Assembly: GCA_021186555.1 (NCBI GenBank)
Contig: JAJKFL010000013.1
Coordinates: 34,128,743 to 34,192,742, forward strand
Length of the DNA stretch: 64,000 nucleotides
Direction: 5' to 3'
Source of the DNA: Reticulitermes speratus
Taxonomy: Eukaryota; Arthropoda; Insecta; Blattodea; Rhinotermitidae
Shown: in pieces, positions 43,750-54,649 of the stretch
How the letters are laid out: each line of letters begins with the position of its first letter
Position numbering within the stretch: the first letter of the stretch is position 1
The notes under the pieces: generated by a model
The model's input: only the letters and a program-made list of their open reading frames with translations
Databases searched by the model: none
Told to the model about the DNA's origin: nothing
Position numbers and translations under genes: made by a program

Positions 43750-44040
43750 TGTAAGATATAATAGGCATAGAATGTTAGAAACACTGCCAGTCCTATGCCA
43801 TCTGCCCTTATGGATGGCTTGGCGCACTTTATCCACATTTTCGTCAGTCCATCTTGACGATGGCCGATCTGAACTTCAAAATTTTCAACCGAACTACGGC
43901 CACATTTTAAAAGTGAATACCATTCAAAAGTTTTTCTTCTATTCATGGCATTATCATAAAAGGCATTTTAAGCATATTGTAAGTTTCGGAAGCTGTTGTC
44001 ATAAGATTACACAAAACTTGATGCAATTTTTCCCCCCCTT
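43750..44040 (-). pseudogene. Mariner transposase N-terminal relic, minus strand
   Basis: The minus strand across frames shows TTASETYNMLKM, then RKTFEWYSLLKCGRSSVENFE, then DGLTKMW- and, in another frame, WTDENVDKVRQAIH. This is the order of the N-terminal helix-turn-helix region of mariner transposases. Frameshifts are present. The overlapping 153-codon plus-strand ORF 43718-44179 is its antisense shadow and should not be annotated. Confidence 0.62.
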
Positions 44041-44439
44041 AAGTCTGCCATTTAATTCATCACAAACACACTTATACGCTAATTGCACAGAGTCGCAGCG
44101 TTCTGTTACAGTAACACTCACCACACTGTTTTACAATAAATTAGCTCAGCGGCACCTAGCGGCGGACAGCTGCTTTTGATTCTGTTGACATTCAACGCGG
44201 CCAGTCCTTGAATTTTGAGTTTGCACTTCATATGTTCCCCATTTTTCTCATCGTTAAATAACGCGATATTTCGTCCATGTAAGGCATATATATTCTCTCA
44301 GTTGTCCCAGTAAACAGCGGTATTATCCCAAAACTTTTTCTACTGATCTTTGTAACCGAGATGCCGTAGCATTCCTGGAAGGCACAAACGACGTTTGAAA
44401 CTTTGTCTATGAGTATATGAGCTTTACTTTTAGTTTAGA

Positions 44440-44625
44440 TAACAGTGGCTGCCCATTCTAAGGCATGCAGACTGCTGTATCTTTCGAACACTAAAATCAC
44501 GTTTTCAAATCCCACTCGAGGCATGGATGGATATATGTATGTTTTCTTCTGTGTTTACGTTGTCCTGCATGGGTAGAGAACTTTATATATGCCGAAACTT
44601 CGCCTAAGAGTCCTGACACATGTTT
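44440..44625 (+). mobile_element. Decayed SINE-A copy, plus strand
   Basis: CAGTGGCTGCCCATTCTAAGGC (head), TTTTCAAATCCCACTCGAGGCATGG (B-box region) and GTAGAGAACTTTATATATGCCG...AAGAGTCCTGACAC follow SINE-A with many substitutions, indicating an older insertion than 31429 or 32746. Confidence 0.6.
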
Positions 44626-44691
44626 ATTAACAAGATTCATAAAACCGAAAAACAGGAAGCCTTGGCCTGTACCTGTACCGCCATGGATTTG

Positions 44692-44740
44692 GATGGATGA
44701 GTGGGTGGGTGGGTGGATGGATGGATGGATGGGTGGAGGA
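44692..44740 (+). repeat. (GGAT/GGGT)n microsatellite
   Basis: TGGATGAGTGGGTGGGTGGG followed by several GGAT units. ORFs on both strands across it are low-complexity. Confidence 0.8.
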
Positions 44741-45039
44741 GTGGAATAAACGGTTAAACAGTTCACGAAAGGTTACTCACCATGCGAATACATCAGAACG
44801 TGAATACACAAGTGAAGAAATTTGTGGAACAGACGTTAGGTACGGATGTTATGCATTGTTAGAGGCAATTGCGGGCAACACAAGTGTGGCATATTGAAGT
44901 GCACCTTAGGGCTGAGTCGGCATTACACCAAGCAGCGTGTTCCGAACATGTTACTGAGCGACCATAACTGTGCCGTATCCTGGGAAATTGAAACCACAAG
45001 CAGTACCGTCCCTCTTACTGCACTCCGAACTTTGTCTTT

Positions 45040-45063
45040 CCTAACCTAACCTAACCTAACCTA
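45040..45063 (-). repeat. Interstitial telomere-type repeat (TTAGG on the minus strand)
   Basis: CCTAACCTAACCTAACCTAA and a further CCTA make nearly five perfect copies of CCTAA, the complement of TTAGG, which is the ancestral insect telomere repeat. The tract is short and internal. Confidence 0.8.
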
Positions 45064-45645
45064 TCCAGAGCCTGCAGCTGCGTGAGTGTTCGAAAAATAA
45101 CGCGAGGAATGCGGCAATTGCACTTATTTAGACCCCTAGATTTTCACCGGCCTAAAGACGAAGCAGTTATGTCTTTTATATCTTATTTCAAAGTTTAGCC
45201 TTTCGAATCTTGACGAGAAAGAAAAATCCAGGCGTCTGTCTTGAATGATCCAAAGGCCTTGCTTTGCTTCGCTTTGTATTCTGTAATCTTATCCAGGGCT
45301 CCTTAAATACGGGATCAGTTCCGTATAGGATATCTAAAAGTTGCTAGCTGTAGATTCGTTGTCACTGTTCGGAACCACGTTTGAGTCCTTGCTACACATC
45401 ACACACTGCGATAGAGTTGTTAGTGCGTCGTACTTGGGAGGTTCCAAATTCAGTTTTCGTGCCAGACGTCTAATATTCTCACTAATAGAAGGATACTTCT
45501 TTGTTGTCCTCATCCTCCCTAGATGAATGTTGGGATAACACTTCAAAATAATAAACGGCGTCTGCTTTTCTAAGTTTTTATTTACTGCGAATGTTTCATT
45601 CTGTAATAAGTGACATGTAGGCCTACATGGACAAATATCAAGAGT
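45064..45645. other. Gene-free stretch
   Basis: Nothing recognised. The ORFs 45334-45546 (minus) and 45341-45526 (plus) overlap each other and lack family features. Confidence 0.35.
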
Positions 45646-45647
45646 CA

Positions 45648-46158
45648 GTTCTTCACATCAAAACAAAGAAAAAAATTCTTATAAACATACTTCCGGAAAT
45701 GAGTGTGTTTTGGAGTTTCGTTGAAATATTACATTCAAAAATAAATACCTTAACTATGTAATATTTTACTCATAACTGACGTATTACACTTACAATACAC
45801 CTTCCGAATTGAGTAACTGTTGACATCTTATTGTTTATAAAGTGACAATGTACAACAAATGCTCAAAATGTCCTCCCCCTGAATTAATGTACGCGTGGGT
45901 ACGTCTGAACCCGGATCCTCGCACGCTTTCATAGGCCCCTAGGTGGTTGCGAATAGTTTTACAGGCATTAAAAATGCTTTGTTGAAGTGTCTCTTCAATT
46001 TCAGTTGAAGCTGAATACACTAAGGTTTTTAAGTGTCGCCACAGATAAAAATGTAATGTATTAAGTTCGGGCAAACGTGGGGATTGTACCTCGAAAACTA
46101 AGTGTCTGCGGACATATATGTTTATGTGAACTGTTTTCCTTGTTTTGGTGTGGGGAAC
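45648..46158 (-). mobile_element. Deleted DD41D-type Tc1/mariner element, minus strand
   Basis: Terminal regions GTTCTTCACATCAAAACAAAG...CATACTTCCGG (45648-45700) and the inverse of GTTCCCCACACCAAAACAAGG...CATATATGTCCG (46110-46158) pair over about 50 bp with moderate divergence. Between them lies only the C-terminal transposase remnant. Exact tips and TA sites were not resolved. Confidence 0.6.
45835..46092 (-). pseudogene. DD41D-type transposase C-terminal fragment
   Basis: The minus-strand frame reads LNTLHFYLWRHLKTLVYSAS, then CKTIRNHLGAYESVRGS, ending GGHFEHLL. This is the portion after the third catalytic position of Tc1/mariner DD41D proteins (LDFYLWG...CQTIR...GGHFEH). The catalytic core upstream is deleted, so the 79-codon frame is not functional. 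It shares its ending with the 42700-42999 relic. Confidence 0.72.
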
Positions 46159-46159
46159 A

Positions 46160-46625
46160 TACTTCCGAATTTTGTCCTAGCATTTTAGATATAACTTGTA
46201 CGCATAAATACCTTCGTTAAACTAAGGACAACACCGACTGGAATGGCTGTTACGAAGGCCCATTATTTGCCAGCGACATAGGCCTAAAATAAATTCTAGT
46301 GTGTGTTGTAGATGCGATCGCATCTTTGTAGAAGGCATATTGATATAATTCTGGCAGTTCGTCTGTACACATATAGGATCCTCATAATCACTGCACGGAT
46401 CTTCATGGAATTTGATATGGAATTTTACTAAGGACTGGTGAGCCATATCAATCTTTGTTTAGATAGAGCACTTTTAACGAACACTTTATATGAGACGTCT
46501 ATACGTTTCTGCTTGCATAAGTTTTTGCATCCTTGTTCTACACATGCGCAGTTCCTATTTTGCTTTATTTTTGAACCAGCTTTTATACACGTTCTCCAGT
46601 ACATCACTGTTTTTATTAATATTGT
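46160..46625. other. Gene-free stretch
   Basis: Nothing recognised. Confidence 0.4.
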
Positions 46626-46627
46626 TA

Positions 46628-47003
46628 CAGTAAAATCTCGTTAAACCAGATTAATTGGGGAGGAGGTCATCCAAATTGAGCGATAAGCCGAATTAGCGAA
46701 GAAAAAGATAACCTTAGAAGACAAAAAATTTAGAACAATGTTAACGTATGTACATATGTAATTACATTATAAAAAAACTGCGCAAATAAAACGTTATAAG
46801 CAACAGCGATACTGAACAACAAGCAACACTTGGCAGCAATATAATGTATGTTACGTCTGTTTCTGCGCCGTTGACTCAGCTGCCTTCCTAAATCCCATGT
46901 GTCTTTTAAAGTACTATCAAATTTCAACAGAATTTTTCGTACTTGTCGATCCGGATTATCCGACATCCGGATTAACTGTGACCGGATTAGCGAGGGTTTA
47001 CTG
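46628..47003. mobile_element. pogo/Tigger-type MITE, 376 bp, with TA target site
   Basis: It starts CAGTAAAATCTCGTTAAACC and ends with the inverse of CAGTAAACCCTCGCTAATCC. Both ends are flanked by TA (46626-46627 and 47004-47005). The right terminus also has an internal repeat, ATCCGGATTATCC and ACATCCGGATTAAC. The 78-codon minus-strand ORF across it begins in the terminal repeat and is not a gene. Confidence 0.88.
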
Positions 47004-47005
47004 TA

Positions 47006-49100
47006 TCTGCATCCACTGATTTGTATACATTAACATTTCTTGGTAGTAACTCTCGAATTTTAAGACTTATGTTATTTTGAATTTCTAGGTGCAAGAATGG
47101 CTCGCTCACGAAGCCATTTGTAGTACATGAAGTCACGTGTGTTTAGTAAATTCTGTTTATCAGCTCGTGTCTTCTTTGCTACAGTTTGACAAAATGTCCT
47201 TTGACGATTTATAAGGCCATTGGAAGGGTTAACTGGTAATTGTTTCTTACCAAGTCAGTACATTCTTTGTAAATTTCCTAACAGACATATCCAGGTATAT
47301 TGCCTTGAACGTGCAATTAGTGTACAGACTTCCAGTCACTATAGAGACGATAGATCTCTAAACACTTGCAAGTAAGTAACATGCGTGGTATTATCAGCTG
47401 CACTCTTGCAGGAAATACGTGGCAAATAAACAAATCGACCAAGCAAGCGACGAAAGAACCGACAAACCAAACTCATTTTTACAGAGACGAAGATGGTGGT
47501 CTAGCTTTGAAAAAGGTTTATTTTGTTTCGTAGCAATACGCTGCCTCCATGTTTATCTCCACACTCAATGTGGAAGAGCCAGGATATATCAGTAAGTACT
47601 CCGCCTGTGCCAGGGGCTGGGCGACCGTAGAATCGAGATTTCATTTTCAAGAGAGGCCAAGATATTTCTGTGCAAGTTTTTCTTCTTCACAAGAACACCC
47701 ATAACTGCTGTGCAGTCCATCCAGCCTTACATCTAATCGGCACTGGGATGAAAGCTGATCACAAATCTCCTTCCACTGGCGACAGCGAGAATGCGTGGAG
47801 CTGACCTTCCATTCCCCACACATTTAAAACCTAGTGCTTAATTAAGCACACTGACAACTTTATGCTGTGTACGGAGACGACAGCTGTCTCCTAAATTTCT
47901 GTAACCATCTAAAATGCTATACCACGATTTAAATTTTGTTTCCTGAAAATTTAAAACCATTTACTTTGCGTCTTAAGGTGGTTAAATGGATCTTAAGAAA
48001 TAGCATGTAATTATATGACCAGGAGTCATGTGATTGAGGGTGAGAACTAATGGTCTTATGAATAACGTAATGAAGTTCCGAGTTTGATGAGACGGTTGCA
48101 AATTTTTGAGTAGCTGAAAAACTGTTCGCTTCTCAACAAAGAATCTAATCCATTGAGTTAGGTAAATTGTGAAAGTTTCAAGTAAATAAAAATGAAACAG
48201 TTGGACATTACAAACACAGCTCACTGTTTCAGCCATATACTGAGCCCGAATTACAGTATTTTACAGAAAATATTTAAATACGTATATGTGTTCCATCAGC
48301 CCGCCATTTTCCAACAAATAAATTAAATTAATCTGTTCTTAAATGACAGTTCCACTTTAATTTCGGGCCCTCTCTCGTGGTCCCTGGGGGCACTTAATCT
48401 GTATGTGTCTATCTGCACCACCATCCCAATTCCATTTGTGAATTCACCCCTTCCCGCCGCCACCCACACGCTGCTTTGTTCAAACAGTTCTACCGAGAGT
48501 CCACAATGGCTGATCATTGTCTCACTGTAAAGCATGTTTCAGCACAGTGCTTATTATTGCCTATTAAATATGATCCATATTTAATGTTTATTAGTTAACA
48601 TTGCCGTTCATGAAGATGTAGGTAATATAGATGTTTCCATAAAACAGGCCTGTTCAGAACGTTAGAATATGATGCTGTGCTCTTGTTGGTTACGACACTG
48701 TCTGCGGGGTTGGTACCAACTGTCAAAGAAACGGGATAGCTTAGATGGTGTAATGACAAATTATGGATGGACAAGTGATAAATACGTCTTAAATTTTTTC
48801 AGGAGCAAAATATTTCTCCCTTCCAAAGCGTCTAGCCAGACACTGAAGCATTTTCAGCTTTCCGTCCAGTGGGTACCAGAAGTAGCGGGGCCGGGGCTTC
48901 AAGCTAACATCTCAGTTTCTCACAGTCCTGAGTTCAGACTTCACGGATCTATTGTTTTACTGTTCATGGGGTGACGCTCAATTATGCGCGGGAAGTACTT
49001 CTCACTTCGCTATATTCCTTATGTTACTGTTGCCACGAACCAGGTTGGGAAAGTGGCACTATACAGATGTGGCAGGAATAAAAATAGTCGGGGAGTATAT
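47006..49100. other. Mostly gene-free, with weak repeat relics
   Basis: 47510-47600 shows foldback-like GTTTCGTAGCAATACGCTGCCTCC. 47965-48130 has GTAATGAAGTTCCGAG...TTTTGAGTAGCTGAAAAACTG, resembling the sequence after the stop of the LINE-A relic at 22195. 48669-48974 contains an ORF without family features. No gene is supported. Confidence 0.35.
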
Positions 49101-49109
49101 CACTGTAAT

Positions 49110-49800
49110 TTTCCTAACTTTGTTCACTTCAACCCTGAAGATGGATCAACGTATTGCTCCGAAACATTGATAACTACCTACCATAATTCAACACAGTGTC
49201 ATAAATCTGAATTTGAAGTGTCTTTTCCATCAGCTTTTATTTTCAAGTGGCTTTTTCTACAGAGTATTTGAAAATAGAGCAGTTTTAAAATAGCTGTCTC
49301 ATGGAATGTGACGGCGTAGAGTTGGTAGAAAGGTACTAATGTTTCTGAGAAACTTCTTGCACTTATCGTATTTTACCCTGATGATGGAGGCAGTAGTGTG
49401 CTTCGTAACTTTAGTAAATTTTTCTCGGCTCCACGACATCAGAGCCAACAAGACAGTTCTCACTACACACCTACGTGAGAACATCAAATATCATAGAATG
49501 ACATTTGTACACGTATTTTTTCAAGTCGTGCTTGGTATAACATCTGATCTTTTTATTGGTCGAGAAGGTACATGCAGGTGGAACGTACTTCTCTCACCAT
49601 CCCCACATAGCTAGTGATCTTCCAAAGTTCTATAACAATACTATGGAACTAATATTAACTGGAAGAAAGTTATTTATAAAAGACTGTAGAGTGGGACAAC
49701 GCTTGGATCGCTAAGATTAAGCCCATGTGATATAACTCCGTGTAGTCTGATACGTATGTACCAACATTTCGGAAGAACCTCCTCATTTTTCCTTCCTGTG
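49110..49800. mobile_element. Cluster of three foldback-family relics
   Basis: First, ACCCTGAAGATGGATCAACG...GCTCCGAAACATTGATAAC (49130-49200). Second, GGAATGTGACGGCGTAGAGTTGG...TAATGTTTCTGAG...TGATGGAGGCAGTAGTGTGC (49303-49460). Third, TGATATAACTCCGTGTAGTC...CAACATTTCGGAAGAACC (49728-49780). All carry the family order but only parts of the arms. ORFs here are read-through. Confidence 0.55.
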
Positions 49801-49844
49801 GTATTCACATGCTATATTGCTTTTCAGTTAGGCTATATTAGAAC

Positions 49845-50075
49845 AGGGGTGGCACCAGTAAAAACAAATATGGTGAAATGGGGCAAAACAAACTCCGACG
49901 ACCTGTATTGTGGCTGTGGAGAGGTACAAGATATGGGCATCTCCTATCATGCAGGGACTGCCCCCAGAAATGCACCCTCGAGGATTTATGGCTTGCAAAT
50001 AAAAAAGGATTTGACGTAGCCCAATACTGGGCAAAAAATCTTTAATTTAATGGTCCGGACACGATAAAGAAAGAA
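49845..50075 (+). pseudogene. Non-LTR retrotransposon C-terminal relic
   Basis: The frame 49756-50019 contains VKTNMVKWGK...YCGCGEVQDMGI, then a CPxC-like segment reduced to AGTAPRNAPSR, then YGLQIKKDLT and a stop. GTAGCCCAATACTGG follows, and the end is a GAAAGAAAGAAG tail. LINE reverse transcriptases of the Jockey/R1 kind often end with RxG...CxCG...H...C and a simple tail, so this is a truncated, mutated LINE end. Confidence 0.6.
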
Positions 50076-50079
50076 AGAA

Positions 50080-50655
50080 GTTAGGCTATAGCTGTCTTGA
50101 GCACCACGGCTGTCATTGGATGTTCCGGAGGATGAGGGCGTTCTATACCATAAAGCTGCCGTACTCGTTGCGACGATAAAAGAAATAACCTGTACGTTAC
50201 TAATGAATGTTAAATAGAAATTATTCTCACTCTAATATCTGGCTAACTTTTTCGAAACTCAGCAGATACTGAAAGCGTCCTAAACTTCTGTGCATTTTGG
50301 AAAGAGTAGAATTCAGCCCTAGGAAAAAAATCAGACAGCGACATTATTGATTAATGAATCTTACCTTGCCGTGTTAATTCACAAGTTTTGTTTCCATTGT
50401 TATTCAAACTCTGACATATTTCTACTTACTATTTAAACAAATACATGGTTTTACACTGAAACGTGAATATTTTAAAATCTGTATAGAAGCTTGTACACTA
50501 ACTACTGCCTATATTAAATTGTGTGATGCAGCAAATTTTAGAATGACATATTCCAAAACACTTGTTTACAAGATAATTAGTACTGATACGAAATATGTAT
50601 TGTATGACCCGCTTTAATATAAGCAGGATTCAAAATGTGTTTAGTGTACCACATC
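50080..50655. other. Gene-free stretch
   Basis: AT-rich; nothing recognised. Confidence 0.4.
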
Positions 50656-50663
50656 CTATAAAG

Positions 50664-50828
50664 CAGGGCTGCACAAATTATCCAGAAATATAGGTGCCAC
50701 CTTCAATTTGAAAGGGCCAGCAAGGTAACGTGAAGCAAGTTCCATAGTGAGCATCCACAAATATTTGAAACCGCCGGACAAAATCTAGTTGCTCGGGCGA
50801 CCTGACGCCCGGGATTTGTGCACCCATG
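50664..50828. mobile_element. hAT-type MITE, 165 bp, with 8-bp target duplication
   Basis: Left end CAGGGCTGCACAAAT and right end inverse CATGGGTGCACAAAT give a 15-bp TIR with two mismatches. Flanks CTATAAAG (50656-50663) and CTCTAAAG (50829-50836) match at 7 of 8 bases. Non-coding. Confidence 0.85.
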
Positions 50829-50836
50829 CTCTAAAG

Positions 50837-51835
50837 GTTTTACAAAAATACACTTTTCAATATTAAAGCCTTTAAGGTGGTTAAATAATAAATCTATACA
50901 TGCTGGGTTATAAAGAACGGATGCTATTATTGTTGAATTGTGTATTTTGATGGAAATAAAACTTACTCATGCATACAAAGCACTCGGTAAACATTAATAT
51001 CATTAAAATGCCTTGCCTTATGTGTGCTGTGTAAATTCGTTTGTTCTTTAGTGGCATCTTCTTTGTTTCGTCGGATAGTTACTGTCAGTGTGGCAACTGA
51101 GAGGCAAATTTGTGTGCATCAAGATAAAAGCGGTTATAGCAGGAATGTCCACTGCGTGTATTATCTGAAATTTCTGTGCAATTACACGACAATCCTCATG
51201 AAACATTATATCATTTGCCGCTGTCGCGTGATTATATGTAAAATTATAATGCATGCAAATTTGTTGATTAGTCACAACAAGGGACGATGAGTCATGGGAC
51301 TCGGTGGTACGGAGGTCAGGCTCCGATATCATACCTTGTCATGTGTGTTCAGATATAAACGTTGTTACATTGATTGCACGCCACTGATGTGTGGTGAGAT
51401 GCCTACTCACGGGAAATGTAAGTTGTGAATTGAATGCGTTTGAACATTCTATATAGCCTGTAGGACTCAATATGTCATGACCGCAACAATGCTTATTAGT
51501 ACCCTGTTTCAAATTTGTGCTCTCTGCTTTTATCCATCCGTGGACCTGATTAAAACTGAAAAGCAAAACCCGTTCTCAGTGAAATTATATTCTTACTTCT
51601 TGCGAAAATGCAATTTTAGCGCATATGCAAAGAATTGATTGCTAATACGGCCATTACGTTATACTTCAAGCGCAGTTGATATTAGGTACGATTGCGTTAT
51701 TATTATTATTATTTTTATTTTATCACCTTTTTGCAGGTATTTACAATCATATACCTGAAACAAACCATGTTTCTAGGGTATATAATGTTGCAGCTGTACT
51801 GTAGTTACAATTTATGGTACATGTAATGTTATTTC
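50837..51835. other. Gene-free stretch
   Basis: 51365-51420 (GCACGCCACTGATGTGTGGTGAGATGCC) resembles 55690-55735 (GCACTGGTGTGTGGTGGGAGG), a dispersed repeat I cannot classify. An ATT-rich run lies at 51697-51722. Confidence 0.35.
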
Positions 51836-51839
51836 CCAT

Positions 51840-52480
51840 GTTGAATATCTTGTACTTTTACATAAGTACTTTTCCGCAGTATGTGTGCAGTGCCTAGTGT
51901 GGCTGTTTTCTGTAGTGCCTTGATTTCATTCTTTCTCGATATGTCGCTCAGGTATTTTCTGACTAATTTTGAGATGGCTCCAGTTGCCCCTATTATTACT
52001 GGTATCACTTTTGTTTTTAAGTTCTACATCGCTGTATTGTTTATTTTTAGGGATGGTTCTGCCGATTTGCACTTGTTGATGCCATAGTATGGTTACGTCA
52101 CCTTGATGACTGTTTCTACTGATTTTGGTACAAGCCCGTACCACTGTGCATTGTCTAATTTTGCCCCAATTTCCTTGCACATGTTAAAGTGTAGTTAAGC
52201 ACACACTCTTGTCATGTTTCTTTATGCATTGTTCTTTTGCCAATATTGGGCGCGTTGGGTCCATAGACATAATTGGTCTGTGTTTCCAATCGGAATCTTC
52301 GACAGTTTCCTTTGTTTCATGTTAAAAATAAACTGTCCCTCCGCCAGGTGTGCCACTGCGACAGATTCCTTTTGTGGTAATTCTGATATCTTCAGATTAT
52401 CGTACTCAGATTTGGTATTTTTCTTTAGTTTTATTTGATGAGTCTTCATGAAATATTTAACTGAATCTTTTGCTTGTTTT
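51840..52480 (-). pseudogene. Non-LTR retrotransposon C-terminal relic, minus strand
   Basis: Minus-strand frames show LHFNMCKEIG, then AKLDNAQWY, then SRNSHQGDVTILWHQQVQ, then VIPVIIGATGAISKL, then EIKALQKTATLGTAHI, interrupted by stops and frameshifts. The VIPVIIGATG block is a recurrent part of retrotransposon-derived proteins in arthropod and other invertebrate genomes, downstream of a reverse transcriptase. I recall these as R2-like, but the clade is uncertain. The ORFs 51881-52087 and 52214-52438 (plus) are antisense shadows. Confidence 0.6.
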
Positions 52481-52611
52481 TTTTTTTCGATTCGTGTGTA
52501 TCCTGTTTAATATTTTTGCTATTTGCTTTTGTATGTTGCCCTGTTTCTGTTGTTGGTCATTTGGCTCTTAACATAGCACATTAATAAAGAAGAACTGAAA
52601 TATACTGAATG

Positions 52612-52646
<35 letters not shown>

Positions 52647-52648
52647 TA
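52612..52648 (+). repeat. (ATT)n microsatellite
   Basis: About 11 uninterrupted ATT units. Confidence 0.9.
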
Positions 52649-52751
52649 ATACTGCTGATAAATTTATAGGCAAATTTGTTTTCTCATCAGTCATATTTCA
52701 TGTCGCTACGGAACTGTATTAGGTAATTTACGACTTCCGCTCATTTTAACC

Positions 52752-52905
52752 TTGGCATTAGATGGACTGAGTGGTCAGCTTCACACCCCGGCCACATTTA
52801 TCCCCGTTAGCAATTGAATTGGATGCTGGTAGGCTGCGGATCCGATCTTGACGCTTTGGAGAGCCGGAACTCTCTTGCCTGTATTTGTAATCGAGACACG
52901 GTTCA
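52752..52905 (-). mobile_element. SINE-B relic, minus strand
   Basis: TTGGCATTAGATGGACTGAGTGGTCAGC...CCCCGGCCACATTTATCCCCG aligns by eye with the SINE-B body at 9118-9175. The copy is old, without visible head or target duplication. Confidence 0.5.
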
Positions 52906-53612
52906 TCGGTAGTACAGCTCGTAACGTAGTCACAAAGTGTTTTCTGATTCAAAACCTTATTTTTATCATCATGTCCATTTCACATTTCCTCAGTTCCTTA
53001 TTTTGCTGGGTTTTCTCTTGTGTAAAGTGTTCATTTGCTTTTCCCGGTTGTTTATTGATAGTTACGTTGTAACTTAGAACAAAAGTAGACCAAGTCTGTC
53101 TCATCTAGAATTCTCATACATTCCCAGATGCCAAAAGGACGGAACGCGTCTGGTGGCAGTTTGCAAACTTCTGCTGCAATCGTTTCCTTCCCGACTTCCC
53201 TTACAGTTACGCTGCTTACTACAGAACCTAAAACTGCATGCATTGCGTGAGAGAAAGCCTAAAAGTGATGTGCTAGTCTTTGTTGTTCTTAACTTGGATT
53301 AAAATTTGTTCCTTTCTTTTTGGATACTCTCGGCTTTCGAGTACCCACTCGGAATCACAGAGACTTTTTCTACGTTCAGTTTCGGATTCCATGAAAAATT
53401 TTCCTTCTGTTAAATATGCATAAGCTACAAATTTTGTTCTAGTGATGATACATTCAGAGAAGAAATTGTTCTGTTAAACATGATTTATACTCTTTCATTC
53501 ACTAAACAACCTTTCCTGACTTCTTACTTAACTATTGTATACAACCCTCTTCTGCTCTTGTTTCGTTTTCATGTTTCTTGTGTTTGTGTGTACGTTCGTA
53601 TGTTATTTGCTA
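52906..53612. other. Gene-free stretch
   Basis: Nothing recognised; the short ORFs show no family features. Confidence 0.4.
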
Positions 53613-53630
53613 TGTATTAGCATTGCTTAT

Positions 53631-53845
53631 GCCGATCCCAGTGGCCGCGCGGCCGTTCGCTTGCTGGGATTGCGGGTTCGAATCCCACCGGGAGCATGGA
53701 TGTTGTCAGGTAGAGGTCTCTGCGTCGGGCTGATCACTCGTCCAGAGGAGTCCTACCGAGTGTGGTGTGTCTAACTGCGATCCTGAAGCCTCGATAATGA
53801 TGAAGCCCTGGCCCACTAGGGGCCGTTGCGCGACTGGAAAAAAAA
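53631..53845 (+). mobile_element. SINE-A copy, plus strand, with 13-bp target duplication
   Basis: The GCCGATCCCAGTGGCCGCGC head is joined directly to CGTTCGCTTGCTGGG, about 20 bases short of other copies between A- and B-box. The B-box GCGGGTTCGAATCCCACC is intact. The TGTGTCTTGTGAG segment seen at 31520 is also missing. Flanks ATTAGCATTGCTT (53616-53628) and ATTAACATTGCTT (53846-53858) differ at one base. Confidence 0.9.
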
Positions 53846-53924
53846 ATTAACATTGCTTTTAATAGGCACTTGCGTCAGCATGTAAAAAAAACACATAATT
53901 GGATTATCAATATTATTACTAGTT

Positions 53925-54045
53925 TTAGTGTTGTTAATGGTAGTAATGTTAGCAGTAGCAGTAATAGTAGTACTAGTTTAGTAGTTCCAGCAACAGTGGT
54001 GGTATTAGTGTTAGTAGTAGTAACTGTTACAGAAAAACGAATATA
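53925..54045 (+). repeat. Degenerate trinucleotide tract (GTA/TAG-rich)
   Basis: Many GTAGTA, GTAATA and TAGTAG units with substitutions. Ser/Val-rich plus ORF and Thr/Leu-rich minus ORF across it are artefacts. Confidence 0.7.
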
Positions 54046-54059
54046 CAGAATAAGCACAT

Positions 54060-54480
54060 GTAAGAGTTTTCATTATTTTTAATTTTGCACACACATTACT
54101 AAGGTAACAAAATCAAGGAGGGTTAATAAACGGGCATGTAGAACGCACGGGGGAAATAAGAAATTCATAAAACAATGTAGTCTGAAACCGAAAGGAAGGA
54201 AAGGCTTGACGGACGTCAGAGTATAAAGGATGATAACATTAGAACGGAAACCCAAAGGACTAGGATATGAGAATGTATACCGACTTTGTTAACAATGCGT
54301 TGTGATTGTTTTGTGTGACCTCAATAATGATCTTTCTCCTCCCATAAAAGCACAGAATTTCTTGACGAACTGAGTGACTGTCAACTTTTCAGTGACAACC
54401 CTTCTGTATAAAGGTACTCGTTAAATGTCTACTTCGTTATGAAGTGAGATTTGTTTCTCACGACGGTGACTACAAAAATT
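54060..54480. other. Gene-free stretch
   Basis: Nothing recognised. Confidence 0.4.
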
Positions 54481-54486
54481 ACTGGG

Positions 54487-54645
54487 ATCTGAATGTGATG
54501 CCTTGTGGTTTTGTACACCTGTACCGACGTTTGAGAGGAACAGAATGCTTTCATCACTAGGGCAGATAGTGGGAGCAGCTTCCTCTGTAACGTCAGTACG
54601 CTTGTATCAGACTACACGGCATCTTGTTGGGAAGACAGCAGTTTG
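54487..54645. mobile_element. Foldback-family copy with both arms
   Basis: The left arm is GATCTGAATGTGATGCCTTGTGG...TGTACCGACGTTTGAGAGG, the centre CTTTCATCACTAGGGCAG, and the right arm CCTCTGTAACGTCAGTACGC...CAGACTACACGGCATC. The arms pair with moderate divergence over about 55 bp. Confidence 0.7.
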
Positions 54646-54649
54646 TACT

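Noticed and set aside
43718..44179. 153-codon plus-strand ORF
   Set aside because: It is antisense to a mariner transposase relic on the minus strand.
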